Shown in pieces: positions 12,116-23,751 of a DNA stretch of 64,000 nt (positions are counted from its first letter, which is position 1; every line of letters begins with the position of its first letter). The notes under the pieces were generated by a model, which ran no database searches, had not been told where the DNA came from, and worked only from the letters and a program-made list of their open reading frames with translations. The stretch lies in contig JAKEKT010000051.1 of NCBI GenBank assembly GCA_021495925.1, positions 1-64,000 of the forward strand, written 5' to 3'. This stretch comes from Diplodia intermedia (lineage: Eukaryota > Ascomycota > Dothideomycetes > Botryosphaeriales > Botryosphaeriaceae). The position numbers were made by a program, and so were the translations under genes.

Positions 12116-13427
12116 GAAGGTGGTTTAGACGATGGAGGACTCAGCCCGGCGTAGGCCTTTTAGCGGAGAGCAGACAGGCATGAGAAGGGATGGATGGGGA
12201 GGGTGGGCGGTCGAGGCTGGCAGAAGAATGGTCAAAGTCAGCACACGAGGAGGTGTGGTGTGCGGGCCAAGCGCTGAAAGGCGAGAGCACCAGGCGTGAG
12301 GCAGGGGTCGGCTCGAACGAGGGAGGGGCCTGCCCTTGGCCGCGCCCGCCAAAAAGCCAACCACCAAGGCGGCCCGCTGCGTGCCTGCCACAGTGCCTGG
12401 CGCCGCTTGCCAGAGCAACGATGCGCACCCTTTGTCGCGCCTAAGCCGTGTGTCCCCCCGTTCACAGCAGTCCGCCCGGCGACGCGAGGACGCAGCTGCC
12501 GTCGCCGCCGCCATCCCTTCGCCGTGTACAGCCGCTGCTCCGCCGTTTCAGACTGGCGCGATGCTGCGCGGATGGCGTGCGCATCCGCCCAGCGAGCCCT
12601 TGCGAGCTCCGCGCAGAAAAAAGTGTGCGGTCGTCGACGCATTGCGTGTCGCCAGGCCCTTGCGGCGCGCTCAAGAATGCAAGGCCCACACAGACTCCCG
12701 CACCCTGCAGCCATCGTTTGCACCGAAGCGGCGGCAGTGAGAAAGGGTATGCAGACGAGAGAGCGGCGCTCCAGGGGCGCCTCTTGCCACCACGAGCGCC
12801 GCTATGCAAAAAGCCCGCAGCCGTCAGTGACAACCGCTGCACGAGCGGCCCCGGCCAGGCGCGGGTGCACTAATTGCTTCCCCGCGGGGGGGCTGAAGAT
12901 CGTCCTCTACCTAGCTAGGTAGCGCGTTGTTGGCTGCCTCAGCCCGCCGCGAGGCAACAAAACTCCAGTTTGCGGCAATCTTCCATTCTTCTTCCGCCCT
13001 CCTACCGTGACGTAAGGCGCGCAAACAGGGGAAGCCGCCCTGGCATGCAAAAGCTTGATATTATTATTGTTCGCCCTGCCGGTTCCCTCCTTCGGAGCAT
13101 ATGCGACGGAGAAAAGCCCGCAAGACATGTGGCCAATGAGCCACGCCCATGCAATCATTGCCACCTTCAGGAATTATCACTGCACAAGTTCGCATCTGTC
13201 GTTCAGTTTTCTGCATTCATATTGAGGCATTCAATGTGGGTGGCGTGGCGCCGAGTTGGCCATCCTCGAACCAACCCGGACCCTCTGGCTCTGGTACACC
13301 AAGCTGAATCGTTCGGTAGTCTTTGAGCTGCCGTGTGTTCTACTAGTACAACATCCCGTTCATGGATTTCGCGTGCCCTTGGCCACCGCCTCCGCCATTT
13401 ACCCATGCCTCAGGTGCCCCTGTCTCC
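12116..13427. other. Intergenic: IRE1 upstream region and CCT2 3' flank
   Basis: About 1.3 kb. The first 750 bp are very GC-rich with overlapping open frames in several phases, none with recognisable motifs, so I read it as IRE1 promoter and leader. A perfect 16-bp palindrome sits at 12907-12922. The remainder is ordinary 3' flank of CCT2. Confidence 0.55.
12907..12922. repeat. 16-bp perfect palindrome CTACCTAGCTAGGTAG
   Basis: Same outer arms (CTACCTA / TAGGTAG) as the palindrome at 5596-5611; only the central bases differ. Located upstream of IRE1. Confidence 0.8.
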
Positions 13428-15188
13428 TCACATACGGGTCCTCTGCCTCGGTGCGCTCCGGATGATGTTGTCAACTCTCAGCAACAGCTGCCATCATGTC
13501 AGTCATGTCGAACATTCAATTTGTGTAGGTGGATGGCCCGTGTACTTACCTCAGCCGCCTCACTCGCCGACGAAACAACCGCACGCTTGAGCTTGTAGCT
13601 TTCGATGACGCCGAGCTCCCTCATGTCCGCGATGCCTCCGCCAGGAGTCAGAAGGTCGAGTCCAGAGCTCGTCATACCCGAGTAAACGGCCTTTCTTAGC
13701 CTAGCAACAAGATCGCTGGAGTCGTAACCAGCGTTGTCAGCCAGGATGGTAGGCAGTTGCCGCAGGGCCTTGGCGAAAGCCTCGACAGCGAGGGCCTTCT
13801 TGCCGGCAACGTTCTGCGAGGCCTGCTCAACAGCCTTGGCCATGTTGATCTCTGCGCAGCCACCTCCCAGCGTTGTCCTGGGCTCCTTAACCGTCTGCGA
13901 CAGTACGGCAAGAGCGTCGTGAAGGGACCTGTCGGCCTCGTCCAGAAGCTGCTCAGTGGCGCCGCGGAGGACAATCGTGCAAGCCTTGCCAGCCGCGACA
14001 CCGGAGAACCTGATGAGAGTGTCCTCACCAATGATGACCTCCTCAATGAGGTCGCAGTGACCAAGCTTGACGTTCTCGGGGTGGTCGAAAGTAGAAGTGA
14101 TTTCGCCCCCAGTGACGAGGGCCAGTCTCTCCACGCCGTCGAAGTCGGCATGCTCAATGGAGCAGATACCAGCATCGGCAAACAGCTGCTCCGGCCAATT
14201 GTAGATGAGCTGCCTGTTGACGAAGCAGTTGATACCGTGAGACTTAATCTTGTCCACCTTCGCCTTCATCTTCTCCCGCTCAGCCTTCTCTAGCTCAGCA
14301 AGCTTACCAGTGCCATCGACCTTCACTCTCGCGCCGAAGATCTTGATCTTATCCGTATCCATGGCAGTGTTGGCAATCAGAATGTTCGCGTTCTCGATCC
14401 TCTTGGGCTGGTTCACGCCGAACTTCTTGTCCAAAATGAAGCCCTCCTCAAGGTACGAGTCCTTGAGTTTCCCACCAGCCTTCTTGATGATCTGGATGTG
14501 TGTGAGGTCGCTGGAACCTTGGAGCCTAAGCACAGCGTCGACGGCAAGCTCAGCGAATTGATCGCGATCCTGGCTCAGCACCTTGGAGCTCAGGGTGGTC
14601 CTGGCGATGGCGATGAGGTCCTTGCGGAAGGCCTGGAGGTCGTTGCTGTTGTTCACGGCAGTCTTCTCCAACGCCTCAAGCGCAGCGCGGCTTGCTATCC
14701 GGTAACCCTCGATGATGGTCTGAGGGTGGATCTTCTGGTTGACCAGCTGTTCCGCCTCGCGCAGCAGCTCCGCAGCCAGGACGGCCACGGACGTGGTGCC
14801 GTCTCCGACCTCGTCATCCTGAACCTTGGAGATGTTGACCAGCACCTTTGCAGCGGCGTTATCGAGGGCAATAGACTTGAGGATGGTAGCGCCGTCGTTG
14901 GTGACCATGATCTCGCCGGTGGAGCTGAGGGGCAGCCGTTAGCTGGGGGTCCAAGGCAGGCGATGGCAACACGCACGCAGATTGTAATATCTTGTCCATT
15001 CCCTTGGGGCCCAAGGTGCTCTTCACAAGGTCGCCCACGGCGATGGCACCAACGAAGGCGGAAAGACGAGCATTCTCGCCCCTCTCTTCCTGTACGTCTT
15101 CTGCGAAGATCTGCGTGGGGTTCTGAGAAGACTAGGGGGGGCGTCAGCGGGAGCTGCAGGGCTGCAGGACAAAAAGAAGACGAACCAT
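13428..15188 (-). CDS. CCT2: CCT2, chaperonin TCP-1 subunit beta
   Basis: Four exons: 15188-15186 (only the ATG), 15131-14977, 14924-13550 and 13487-13428; introns 54, 52 and 62 nt; 530 aa. The beta subunit of the cytosolic TRiC/CCT chaperonin, which folds actin and tubulin. Exon 2 carries NPTQIF...ERGENARLSAFVGAIAVGDLVKSTLGPKGMDKIL; exon 3 has the ATPase motifs NDGATILKSI and VGDGTTSVAVLAAELLR, the apical domain and GGGCAEINMA; the last exon gives LLLRVDNIIRSAPRQRTRM, the expected family end. The first intron begins with the base after the ATG (ATG|GTTCGT...CCCTAG|TCTTCT), giving M-S-S-Q-N-P-T. No other upstream ATG fits the family N-terminus in frame. It is divergent from SAD1 with 246 bp between starts. 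Confidence 0.95.
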
Positions 15189-15434
15189 CGTGAGGGGTGT
15201 GGCAGAGGCAGACGGCGACTCGCAGGGGGAAAGTGGAGTGGGCCGTGTGCGCTTCTGGTGTTGCTCCCAAAAAGGACCCCGACGCGTTGGTCGGCGTGAA
15301 ATCTGCGGGCAGGGCAGCGGCAACGTCTTGGCGCCGACTCCCGCGGCGAGCTATGGAACATGCGAGACGCGACAGCACCCGTTGCCCGCAGCCCGCCACC
15401 CAACATCTACCACCCTCAGCGCTTCCCTGGCACC

Positions 15435-17087
15435 ATGTCCAAGCGGCAAGCCGACTCGCTCGATGACACAGTCCAGAGTGACTCGCCCGCAGCCAAGCGA
15501 GCTCGCACCGAAGAGCTCGCCGACGAGAACGAGGCGGCTCCCGCCAATGGCCTGCCCATCCGCCAGAACGGCCGGGAGAAGGTAGACGTTGCAGATGCTG
15601 TGGAGGAACCGCACCAAGAGCTCGAAGAGGCAGGTGCGCTGGATGACGAGGACGATGAGCCCGCAGTCACAGCTCCGACGCGCCAGGCAGCTCCGGCGGA
15701 GGGCTACAACGATCTCTACCTGGACACAATTGATAGGAAGGTGTTGGACTTCGACTTTGAGAAACTATGCTCGGTCACGCTATCGAATATCAACGTCTAT
15801 GCGTGCTTGGTGTGCGGGCGGTACTACCAAGGCCGTGGGCCAAAGTCGCAAGCATACTTCCATGCGCTGGACGAGGGTCACCACGTGTACATCAACTTGG
15901 AGACAAAGAAGGTCTACGTCCTGCCCGAGGGCTACGAGGTGAAGAGCAAATCGCTCGAGGACATCAAGTTCGTGGCGGATCCGAGACTCTCCAGGGAGGA
16001 AGTGGTGAAGCTCGACAAGGAACAGAAAACCGCTTGGGATCTCGTTGGCCGCAAGTATATACCCGGCTTTGTTGGTATGAACAACATCAAGGCCAACGAC
16101 TACTTCAACGTCGCGATACACGCCCTCGCGCATGTCACCCCTCTCCGCAACTTCTTCATGATCGAGAGCCTCTCCTCTAGACCCCAGCTCGCACAACGTT
16201 TCAGCACACTGGTACGCAAGATATGGAATCCCCGCGCGTTCAAGGCGCACGTCTCACCCCACGAGCTTCTGCAAGAAATCGCGTTACGTTCGTCCAAACG
16301 CTTCACTCTCACAGAGCAGTCCGATCCTGTGGACTTCCTCCAATGGTTTCTCAACAATCTGCATCTTTCCCTTGGTGGAAGCAGAAGCAAACCCGGTTCC
16401 AGTATCGTGCAGCGCGTCTTCCAAGGCAGCTTGAAGATCGAGTCCCAACTCATCACGGCGCGCGCCGACGCAGCTGATCGCCTCCGTTTCGAGGACTCTG
16501 ACGTGCAGTCCGAGAAGAGTCATTTCATGATTCTGACTCTTGACCTCCCGCCTCGGCCAGTCTTCCAGGATGAATTGGAGAAGAACATCATTCCTCAGGT
16601 GCCGCTGACGAGGATCATGTCCAAGTATGATGGTGTTTCGGCGCAAGAGCATCTCAACTACCGCAAGCGTTACCGCCTGCTGCACCCACTACCGCCGTAC
16701 CTGCTATTCCACATCAAGCGCTTCAGCAAGAACAAGTTCGTCTCGGAACGCAACCCTACCATCGTCACCTTCCCCACGCGAAGCCTCGACATGAGTCCAT
16801 ACGTCGAGCCTAACCCTTCACTTCACCCGCCAGGTGAGCCTATTTGGTATGACCTCGTCGCAAACATCACACACGAGGCCGTCCGGATTCGTGACGACAG
16901 TGTTGAGGGAGAGTCGGAGAAGAAGGTATGGAGGGTGCAGCTGAGGGACAAAAGTCGTGAAGACTGGCTTGAGGTACAAGACTTGTTCGTCGAAAAGGCG
17001 CGTGCGGAAACGCTATTCACGAAGGAGAGCTACGTGCAAGTCTGGGAGAAGCGGAGAGAACCGAGAAAGGGAAAGGCCAAAGCATGA
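15435..17087 (+). CDS. SAD1: SAD1/USP39-type splicing factor (inactive ubiquitin protease)
   Basis: An intronless 550-aa frame. The N-terminus is acidic with a KRART nuclear-type basic cluster. A UBP-type zinc finger lies at about 112-170 (CSVTLSNINVYACLVCGRYY...HALDEGHHV), then a ubiquitin-hydrolase fold from about 212 to 530. The position of the catalytic cysteine box reads MNNIKANDYFNV, with Asp where active proteases have Cys; this is the hallmark of USP39/Sad1, which joins the U4/U6.U5 tri-snRNP to the spliceosome and is not an active protease. So the missing cysteine is a family trait, not decay. The ATG at 15435 is preferred over an in-frame one at 15360, which lies in the short shared promoter with CCT2. 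Confidence 0.93.
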   Translation: MSKRQADSLDDTVQSDSPAAKRARTEELADENEAAPANGLPIRQNGREKVDVADAVEEPHQELEEAGALDDEDDEPAVTAPTRQAAPAEGYNDLYLDTIDRKVLDFDFEKLCSVTLSNINVYACLVCGRYYQGRGPKSQAYFHALDEGHHVYINLETKKVYVLPEGYEVKSKSLEDIKFVADPRLSREEVVKLDKEQKTAWDLVGRKYIPGFVGMNNIKANDYFNVAIHALAHVTPLRNFFMIESLSSRPQLAQRFSTLVRKIWNPRAFKAHVSPHELLQEIALRSSKRFTLTEQSDPVDFLQWFLNNLHLSLGGSRSKPGSSIVQRVFQGSLKIESQLITARADAADRLRFEDSDVQSEKSHFMILTLDLPPRPVFQDELEKNIIPQVPLTRIMSKYDGVSAQEHLNYRKRYRLLHPLPPYLLFHIKRFSKNKFVSERNPTIVTFPTRSLDMSPYVEPNPSLHPPGEPIWYDLVANITHEAVRIRDDSVEGESEKKVWRVQLRDKSREDWLEVQDLFVEKARAETLFTKESYVQVWEKRREPRKGKAKA

Positions 17088-19682
17088 GACTAGAGGCGCG
17101 TGGCATGAAGCCAGGCGGCAGGTTTGCATGCGGCGTGAAAATATACGAAAGGGAAAACAGGGTTTTTGTCGGTTGGTGGTTCAGTCTCCCATCACTGCAG
17201 GATGAGTCTTAAAATCAGCAAAGTCATGGGCCGAAGCCTCAACGGACACAAGTTCCAAGCAGCATGGTTCACCAAACGGCGTGAACGAATAATACAGCAA
17301 TGCTCCAGATGTGCTTCCGGGCCTAGCAGCCGATGGAAGCGTTGATGCCAAACCGCATGAATGAGGATGATGTGCAGTAGCTTTACCCCGCGTTGCTTGT
17401 GACACACACCCGCGCTGACCTCGCACATCCACTTCTGCAACTTTATTCTGATCATATTCGATGCCCAACTCCGAGTCACCATTCACGCGCCTATTTTAGA
17501 TGTGGCAGGTTATCGAAGCTATGCGAATATGGGCGAGCTGGATGGCTCAGACGGATTCCCGGCTTTATGCGTAAAGGCTTGGTCATCAAGATCGTTGTGC
17601 CTGTGGTTCCAGAAAACTCCTTCTTCAGCAGATGCTCTGGCCATTGCGGTAACAGCGGGACAGAGGCCAGAGGCTGTTGTAGAGATGTATCGTTGCATCG
17701 AGGCATCGAGGCATCATAACCCTGCCTGCCAAAGGTGGCTGAGATCAGGGGTCTGCGCCAAGAGCGAACGGAAGCATTACGGAGATAGGTGGGAAGGTAA
17801 AAAGCAATTCGTCTCGACGAAGCGGTCAGCGTGCCATGCAGAACTGAATGCGCACCAAGCAGGCACACTTCCACCGTCAAACACCTGTGTTTTTTGTGTA
17901 ACATGGTAGTCGTAGTAGAAGGGAGAACTGCTTAGTGGTGGTGGGGCCGGGTCGAGGATGAGCCCGAGCCACATCAAAAACAACCGGTGAACGGATCCAT
18001 TCCTACTCCCGACCTGCCTCACCCCTGCTTCGACATGTGGCATAGGGAAAGCAGGGCCAGGCGCTAAGTCTACCCTCGAACGTCGCGCCACCCTGGTCCA
18101 GTTATGTCATGCGTGCGAGACTGCAAAACGTGTGGCTGTGGTTGGGTTCGTGTGGTCAGTCGGCAGCTGCTGCGTGAGCCATGAGAGACCAAGGAGGCCA
18201 CCGTGCCGCTGCCGCTGCCGCCGCCGCCACGAGTGCCTGCGGTATACACTAATGTCCATGGTCAAACTTCGCATCTGGCCAGATCTTGGTAAATAGGGTT
18301 GTGCTGTACACCCACCACCCGATTTGCTATTCACCCAACACGGGCGGTTTTGGTAGGCGGGAAAGCCTCGTAGCTTCGCGAAACGCCTGATCGCGCTAAA
18401 GACTTGTTGCGACGTCCTCCTTCCCGAATCGTGGAGATAGCGCGGCGCAGCTGGGGTAGTCGTGGGCTTGAAGCTCCCCGGCACCAAGACCGGGTCCCGG
18501 ATTTTCCTTCGGGGACCCGGTATCCCAACGGGGCAACCGGCCGTTCCAGCGACTGCCTCTCTGCTCTTTAAGTTTCATTCTTTCGTTCTCGGCGCTGTCG
18601 ACGTTGGCGGAGAATCGGCCCGGGCACCGCTGAGTCTTCCATCATACGTCTGAAATGCATGGAATGCTGTGCTCGCACTCTGTAGGGAAGCGCAGAGGCT
18701 AGATGAGGAGGAGGTTCACGGCAACTTTGAACGTCTGGGGTTTTTGGGTTTCTGTGTAACTTTACTTGACTGTTCAGGGCGGTGCTTGATTGGCCGGCAA
18801 AAGAGGTCGCTGGACGGAAGCGGTCAGGCCATGGGATGAAGCAAAGAGCTGGCAGAGGCCGCGATCCTTGGCTACGGCTCTGGTCGTTCGCCCGGACGCT
18901 CACTAGCGCCCCGAGCGTAGCGGGACGGAGGACCGAGGGGGTTGTTGCTGACGCCGCGTACGCTGCTCCGGCGGAGGATCTGAGAACGTTCACGCTTTGA
19001 AGCGATGGGTCCAGGGCTCGGAGATAGCAAAGAGATGGAAGGAGAGTGTGGAAGGGCCGGTCCGTGTCAACCTAGCGGCCGGTGACTGCCGCGATGCGGC
19101 TCGAGGGCAGATTGCGGCATCTGGACACCCATGGTGCAATGCATTCTCTTGGCCGCTCGTCACACTCGGCAGAAGGCGAGCAGCTGTGGCCGTATCCTAG
19201 GCGAGCAAATACGGCGCCGCCGGGAGATGAGGGCACGTACATAAGGGCGCAGACTGAGTCAGCCTCAAAGCGCAACAGGAGGGTCGGAGGGAGGCGTTAT
19301 CCGCGGATGGTTCTGCGTGTGTAATAGCGAAACGTCTGGTAGGCGGGAGAACGAGCACGCGGCGCCGACTGCCCGATCTCGGCGGGGCTAGCAGGCGTGA
19401 CGCGATAAGCTATCAGCCCAATCCGGGGAGCTGTCCACGAGCCCGCCTGTCAACCGCCTGCCATCCTGACTACTAACGCGCCTGCCGATCTCTCATCTCG
19501 CTGTCGCCATGCTCCTTGCCGCTGCCATGTCTCCTCTGTCCGTGTGCGAGACTCCGAGCTCCGCACGACCACGCGTCACAGCCGGTATATTATATTGCTC
19601 GCGTTAGCCCGCCGCCGCTCCTCCAGCGCCATCCTGTAAGCCCGACCCAATCTCCTCGCCGCGGAAAGGACCAGCTGGTAAC
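17088..19682. other. 2.6-kb gene-free spacer
   Basis: Between SAD1 and the gamma-glutamyltransferase gene. Several open frames of 100-140 codons exist on both strands, but none shows a family motif, ordered composition or plausible splicing. A 9-bp-stem inverted repeat lies at 18490-18520. The last few hundred bases are the likely promoter of the downstream gene. Confidence 0.5.
18490..18520. repeat. Inverted repeat, 9-bp arms
   Basis: CCGGGTCCC at 18490-18498 and GGGACCCGG at 18512-18520 are perfect complements around a 13-base T/C-containing loop. A stable hairpin on paper; no run of T follows it. Confidence 0.6.
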
Positions 19683-21559
19683 ATGCCTTCCAAGACGCTC
19701 CTGATGCCCTCGCTGGCCGCGCTCTTCACGGGCCTGCTGTCCTCGCAGTCGGTCCTCGCCCATCCCCAGCATTCGGCAGAGCCGCGCCTGGGCGCTGTGG
19801 CTTCCGAGGCCTCGGAATGCAGCACCATCGGCACTGGCCTGCTCAAGGCTGGCGGCACAGCTGCTGATGCTCTGGTTGGCACCGTCTTCTGCGTTGGTGT
19901 CATCGGCATGTACCATTCAGGTAGCTGTCGCACACCCCCGCGTGAAGAGTGCTCGGCTTACTGATTGCTCCTCAGGCATCGGCGGCGGCGGCTTCATGAC
20001 GGTGCGCAGCTCGAACGGCTCCTATGAGTTTATCGATTTCCGAGAATCCGCCCCAGCCGCGGCTTTTGAGGACATGTACACCAACAACACCGACTTGTCC
20101 ATTTACGGCGGTCTGGCAAGGTTGGTCCATCCACCTCCGGCGTTTTGCTCAGCGCAATGTTGATCTTGGGACGACAGCGGTGTGCCGGGCGAGCTGCGTG
20201 GTCTCGAATACCTCCACAAGCACTACGGCAAGCTCCCATGGAAGAATGTGGTCATGCCTGCCGTGAAGGTTGCGAGGAACGGATTCCGCGTCACCGAGGA
20301 TCTTATCAAGTACATGGACTCAGCAACCGCAGGGCAGGACGATTTTCTTGTCAACAACCCTACGTGGGCCGTTGACTTTGCTCCTCACGGCTACCGTGTC
20401 AGGCTCAACGAGACCATCACGCGCAAGCGCTATGCGGATACGCTGGAGGTCATCGCCAACGAGGGTGCCGAGGCTTTTTATACTGGCCCCATTGCGGATG
20501 CCACCATTGCTGCTCTGCAGGCCGCGAACGGTACTATGACCCTGGACGATCTCAAGAATTACACTGCGAGGATTCGGGAGCCGGTTTCCGTCGATTACAG
20601 AGGGTACAAGTTGACCACCGGTGGCGCGCCGTCCGGTGGCATTGTTGCTCTCAGTGCGCTGAAGATCGTCGAGGGATACAAAGACTTCGGCAATCCTGCA
20701 AACATCAACCTTACAACCCATAGGTTGGATGAGGCAATTAGATTTGCTTACGGCGAGGTGGGTGTTGTTAGCAAAAGTACATCATGGGAGCAGTCCAGCT
20801 AACAGACTTTTCAAGAGGACGGAGCTCGGCGACCCGGACTTTGTCGATGGCATGTACGAGTACATGGATCAGATGCTGAGCAAGAACACCACTTCTCTGA
20901 TCCGTAGCAGGATCTCGGATTTCCACACGCAGAATGTGTCTGCCTATGACCCGGATGGAATCGAGAGCCTGGAGACTCCCGGCACTTCCCACGTCGTCAC
21001 AGCCGACAAGTCAGGAATGGCTATCTCTCTAACGACGACCATCAACTTGCTCTTCGGTTCTCAGCTCATGGTTCCTGAGACTGGTGTCATCATGAATGAT
21101 GAAATGAATGACTTCTCCATCCCCGGCGCATCGAATGCCTTCGGCTACATTCCTAGCCCAGTCAACTACGTGCGTCCTGGCAAGCGGCCCCTCTCCTCCA
21201 TTGCTCCTGTCATTATCGAATATCCTAATGGTACCCTCTACATTTCCGTCGGCGCAGCTGGTGGATCTCGCATCATCACCTCCACCATTCAGAACATCCA
21301 TCACATGCTGGATGAGGGCATGACTGCACCTGAGGCACTCGCCGAGCCCAGGCTTCACGACCAGCTCGTTCCGTATTATGTCAGCTTCGAGTATGCTTAC
21401 GACAACTCCACCGTCGAGTTTATGAAGGAGCGTGGCCATAACGTCACCTGGGTCGGCCCAGGACAGAGTACTGCTCAAGCTCTCAGGCTTCTGGGCAACG
21501 GCACTTTCGAAGCTGCCGGCGAGCCGAGGCAAAAGAATTCAGGTGGATTTGCTGTATAG
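19683..21559 (+). CDS. Gamma-glutamyltransferase (secreted/vacuolar)
   Basis: Four exons, 19683-19920, 19976-20120, 20178-20757 and 20816-21559 (introns 55, 57 and 58 nt), 568 aa. The Ntn-hydrolase that cleaves and transfers the gamma-glutamyl group of glutathione. A signal peptide covers about residues 1-26. Then comes the large-subunit core (GGTAADALVGTVFCVGVIGM, GIGGGGFM with the substrate-binding FRESAP). The autoprocessing site is PGTSHVVT, whose Thr378 would become the N-terminal nucleophile of the small subunit, followed by TTINLLFGS, LNDEMNDF-like NDEMNDF and the KRPLSSIAP oxyanion loop. N-glycosylation sequons are frequent, matching passage through the secretory path. All family landmarks are intact, so it should be active. 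No glutathione-pathway partner is adjacent. Confidence 0.95.
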
Positions 21560-23751
21560 ACGGAGCTGGACAGGTAAAGGGAGTGGGGACGGAAGAAAGG
21601 GAAAGCATTAGAAAGTACTGAGGTGTTTTCATCAGTCCTTAGACAAACCATTCACTCCCCTCCCAATTTCAGCCGAATAGTCAGCAGGAGAGAAGACGTT
21701 GGCTACATCCTCTATGTGATAAGCTCGTGTATTTGTGCTCTGACACTGATTCGGACTTGCAAGATAAACTCTGTCTTAGTCTTTTAGCCTAGAGACGTAC
21801 GCTTGGTTAGAGCACCTTTGATGACGCCATCTCGTACTTCTCTACGAGTCGTCAAACTACCAGCAAAGATCAAGTAAAAAAGCAGTTAGCTAGATCCAAT
21901 AAAGTATGCGATGATCTCAGCTCAAACGGGTATCATCAAACATCTGTTTCGTCTCATTTGCTGTTGGCACTTCGGCATCGGGAGCCACCACGAGGGGAGT
22001 AAGAGTTGCGGAAGCCTTTGGGCTTGGGCTTTGCAACGTACCTCTGCGAGTGCAGCTATTCCCTGTCGCGAGTCACCCCAGTCGAGTTCTCGCTAAAGTG
22101 TGAGGACCCGTACTCAATCGCAGTAACAGCACAATTTGGACAGACGAACTGCCCTTAATTATTGTCAAAGGGAGCTAAATAGCAGGCAGCTAATTAGCCG
22201 CCAGCTTGAACCCATGCACTTGTACGCAGGGGTATGCAAAGCCCCCATGGAGGAACTCGCTACAAACGACACGGCATCAGGCCAACACGAGAGGAAAGAC
22301 CGGCGGAGCGATGGACTGGATGAGTTAGCTGGAGCCACTCCGCGTCTGGCAACAATCATGCCGCGAGTCAGGCAAGGATGCGAAGATGGCCGGCACAATA
22401 AGCTCGAAGCAGGGGTGGTAAGTACGTGGGATCTGCCCACAACACGCGTCATAGCCGAACGGGGGCGGATGCGCCGATTCGCGACCCCGCGTGAGCTCCT
22501 GTGGGTCTTGGCTGGGAGGAAAGGTGAAAAGGGAAAGAAAAGAACACAGGGCCTCCGGAGACTGTACACACATAGATTGCGCTTGCATGATGGAACCAGG
22601 CGCTCGGAAAGTGGATGGACTTGGCATCGTGTTGATCGGGAAGTGCGAGAGCTGACGCGCAAGCCCCAATCGCCCGCCACCACGCCCGTTCAAATGCTTG
22701 TTCCACGTAGGTAGGTACATGGTCGCTGGCACGAGAGGAAATATGACTCGTTATAGACCGCCTGTGGGTAGATAGTCGGCACAGGAGGGGGCAAACACAC
22801 GCTCGAAAAATGCTCCTGCGGCTGCGCAACGGATTTAATCCGTCTTATTCTCCGCCCAGCGATCGTGGAGCTGACGGCGAGAGCGATGGTTTATTGAGCG
22901 GTGGGGCCGGTACCAATATCGATTCGCTGCTTTCGGCCGGCTCCTCCGTTCCTGCAGCAGCAGTAGTAGTGATAGGTGTGACTACTGAGCGAGACGCGGC
23001 TTACGCTCATGCGCGGAGCGTCGGCTGGCTGCCTGTCAACCCGGCGGTTCGGCTCGCGGCGTCAGGGATTCGTTCCCGATAAGGGCGCCAGAGGCCGTTC
23101 CAGAGCTACTCGACCATGCCACACGCACCTTCGCCTTCACCTTTCCCCATGCCGTCTCGCATATCGCCTGGACACCCCGTCTCGGTCAGAGCCTGCCGGT
23201 TGGGGCCCCGGACGACCTGAGTCAATGCACGTCCGTATCCCACTCGCCTACCATGCGTGGGCGACGCTAGGGCTGGTGATGGCGGAACAGCCTTGAAAAA
23301 AGGCGATGGTTTCGGCTCATGACTCCTTCGAAGATGGGAATATGTATGTACCTGGCCATGGTTGATGGAATCGATAGGTCGTATGGACAACCCGATGCCC
23401 CGCCGCTTCGCCATTGGTTGTGCGACACGGGACAGCAGGCGTCCAGCCCCAGCCGTCATTTTGCCGTGATCACACAAGGTCGTAGAATAGCGAAGTGGGC
23501 GAGTAGGCTTTCCGTCCCTTCAGTGCAAGCAAGAGCTGGGCCCTTCGCGAGATGGCTTCCCCCCTACTGGGCTAGGTCACGGCTTAGAAACATCCACATG
23601 ACTCGAGCAGGAACAGTACATCGATTGTACTTTTCTTTTCTTTTCTTTTTTTTCCCCAGCCTCTCTTTTTTCTTCTAGCCCAAACTCTGCACGGGATCCG
23701 ACAGCATAAGCAGACGAGCGAAGTCGACGTGTCGTGGTTCTTGATATCCTT
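21560..23751. other. 2.2-kb gene-free spacer
   Basis: Between the convergent ends of the gamma-glutamyltransferase and mitochondrial methionyl-tRNA synthetase genes. The first 600 bp are AT-richer; the rest is GC-richer with overlapping non-family frames. Near 23631-23680 is a strong pyrimidine tract (TTTTC repeats). No supported gene or RNA. Confidence 0.5.

Noticed and set aside
12238..12922. Several overlapping frames of 130-210 codons between IRE1 and CCT2
   Set aside because: Extremely Arg/Ala-rich in all phases and lying in the expected IRE1 promoter; no recognisable motif.
16071..16110. Loss of the catalytic cysteine in SAD1 as a sign of a pseudogene
   Set aside because: Asp at this position is normal for the USP39/Sad1 family; the rest of the protein is intact.
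17530..17640. Possible tRNA suggested by A-box-like GGCTCAGACGG and a GGTTCC element
   Set aside because: No acceptor, anticodon or T-arm pairing could be built; not a tRNA by eye.
22189..22202. 14-base match GCTAATTAGCCGCC shared with 43385-43398
   Set aside because: In 64 kb several chance 14-base matches are expected, so it is not evidence of a repeat family.
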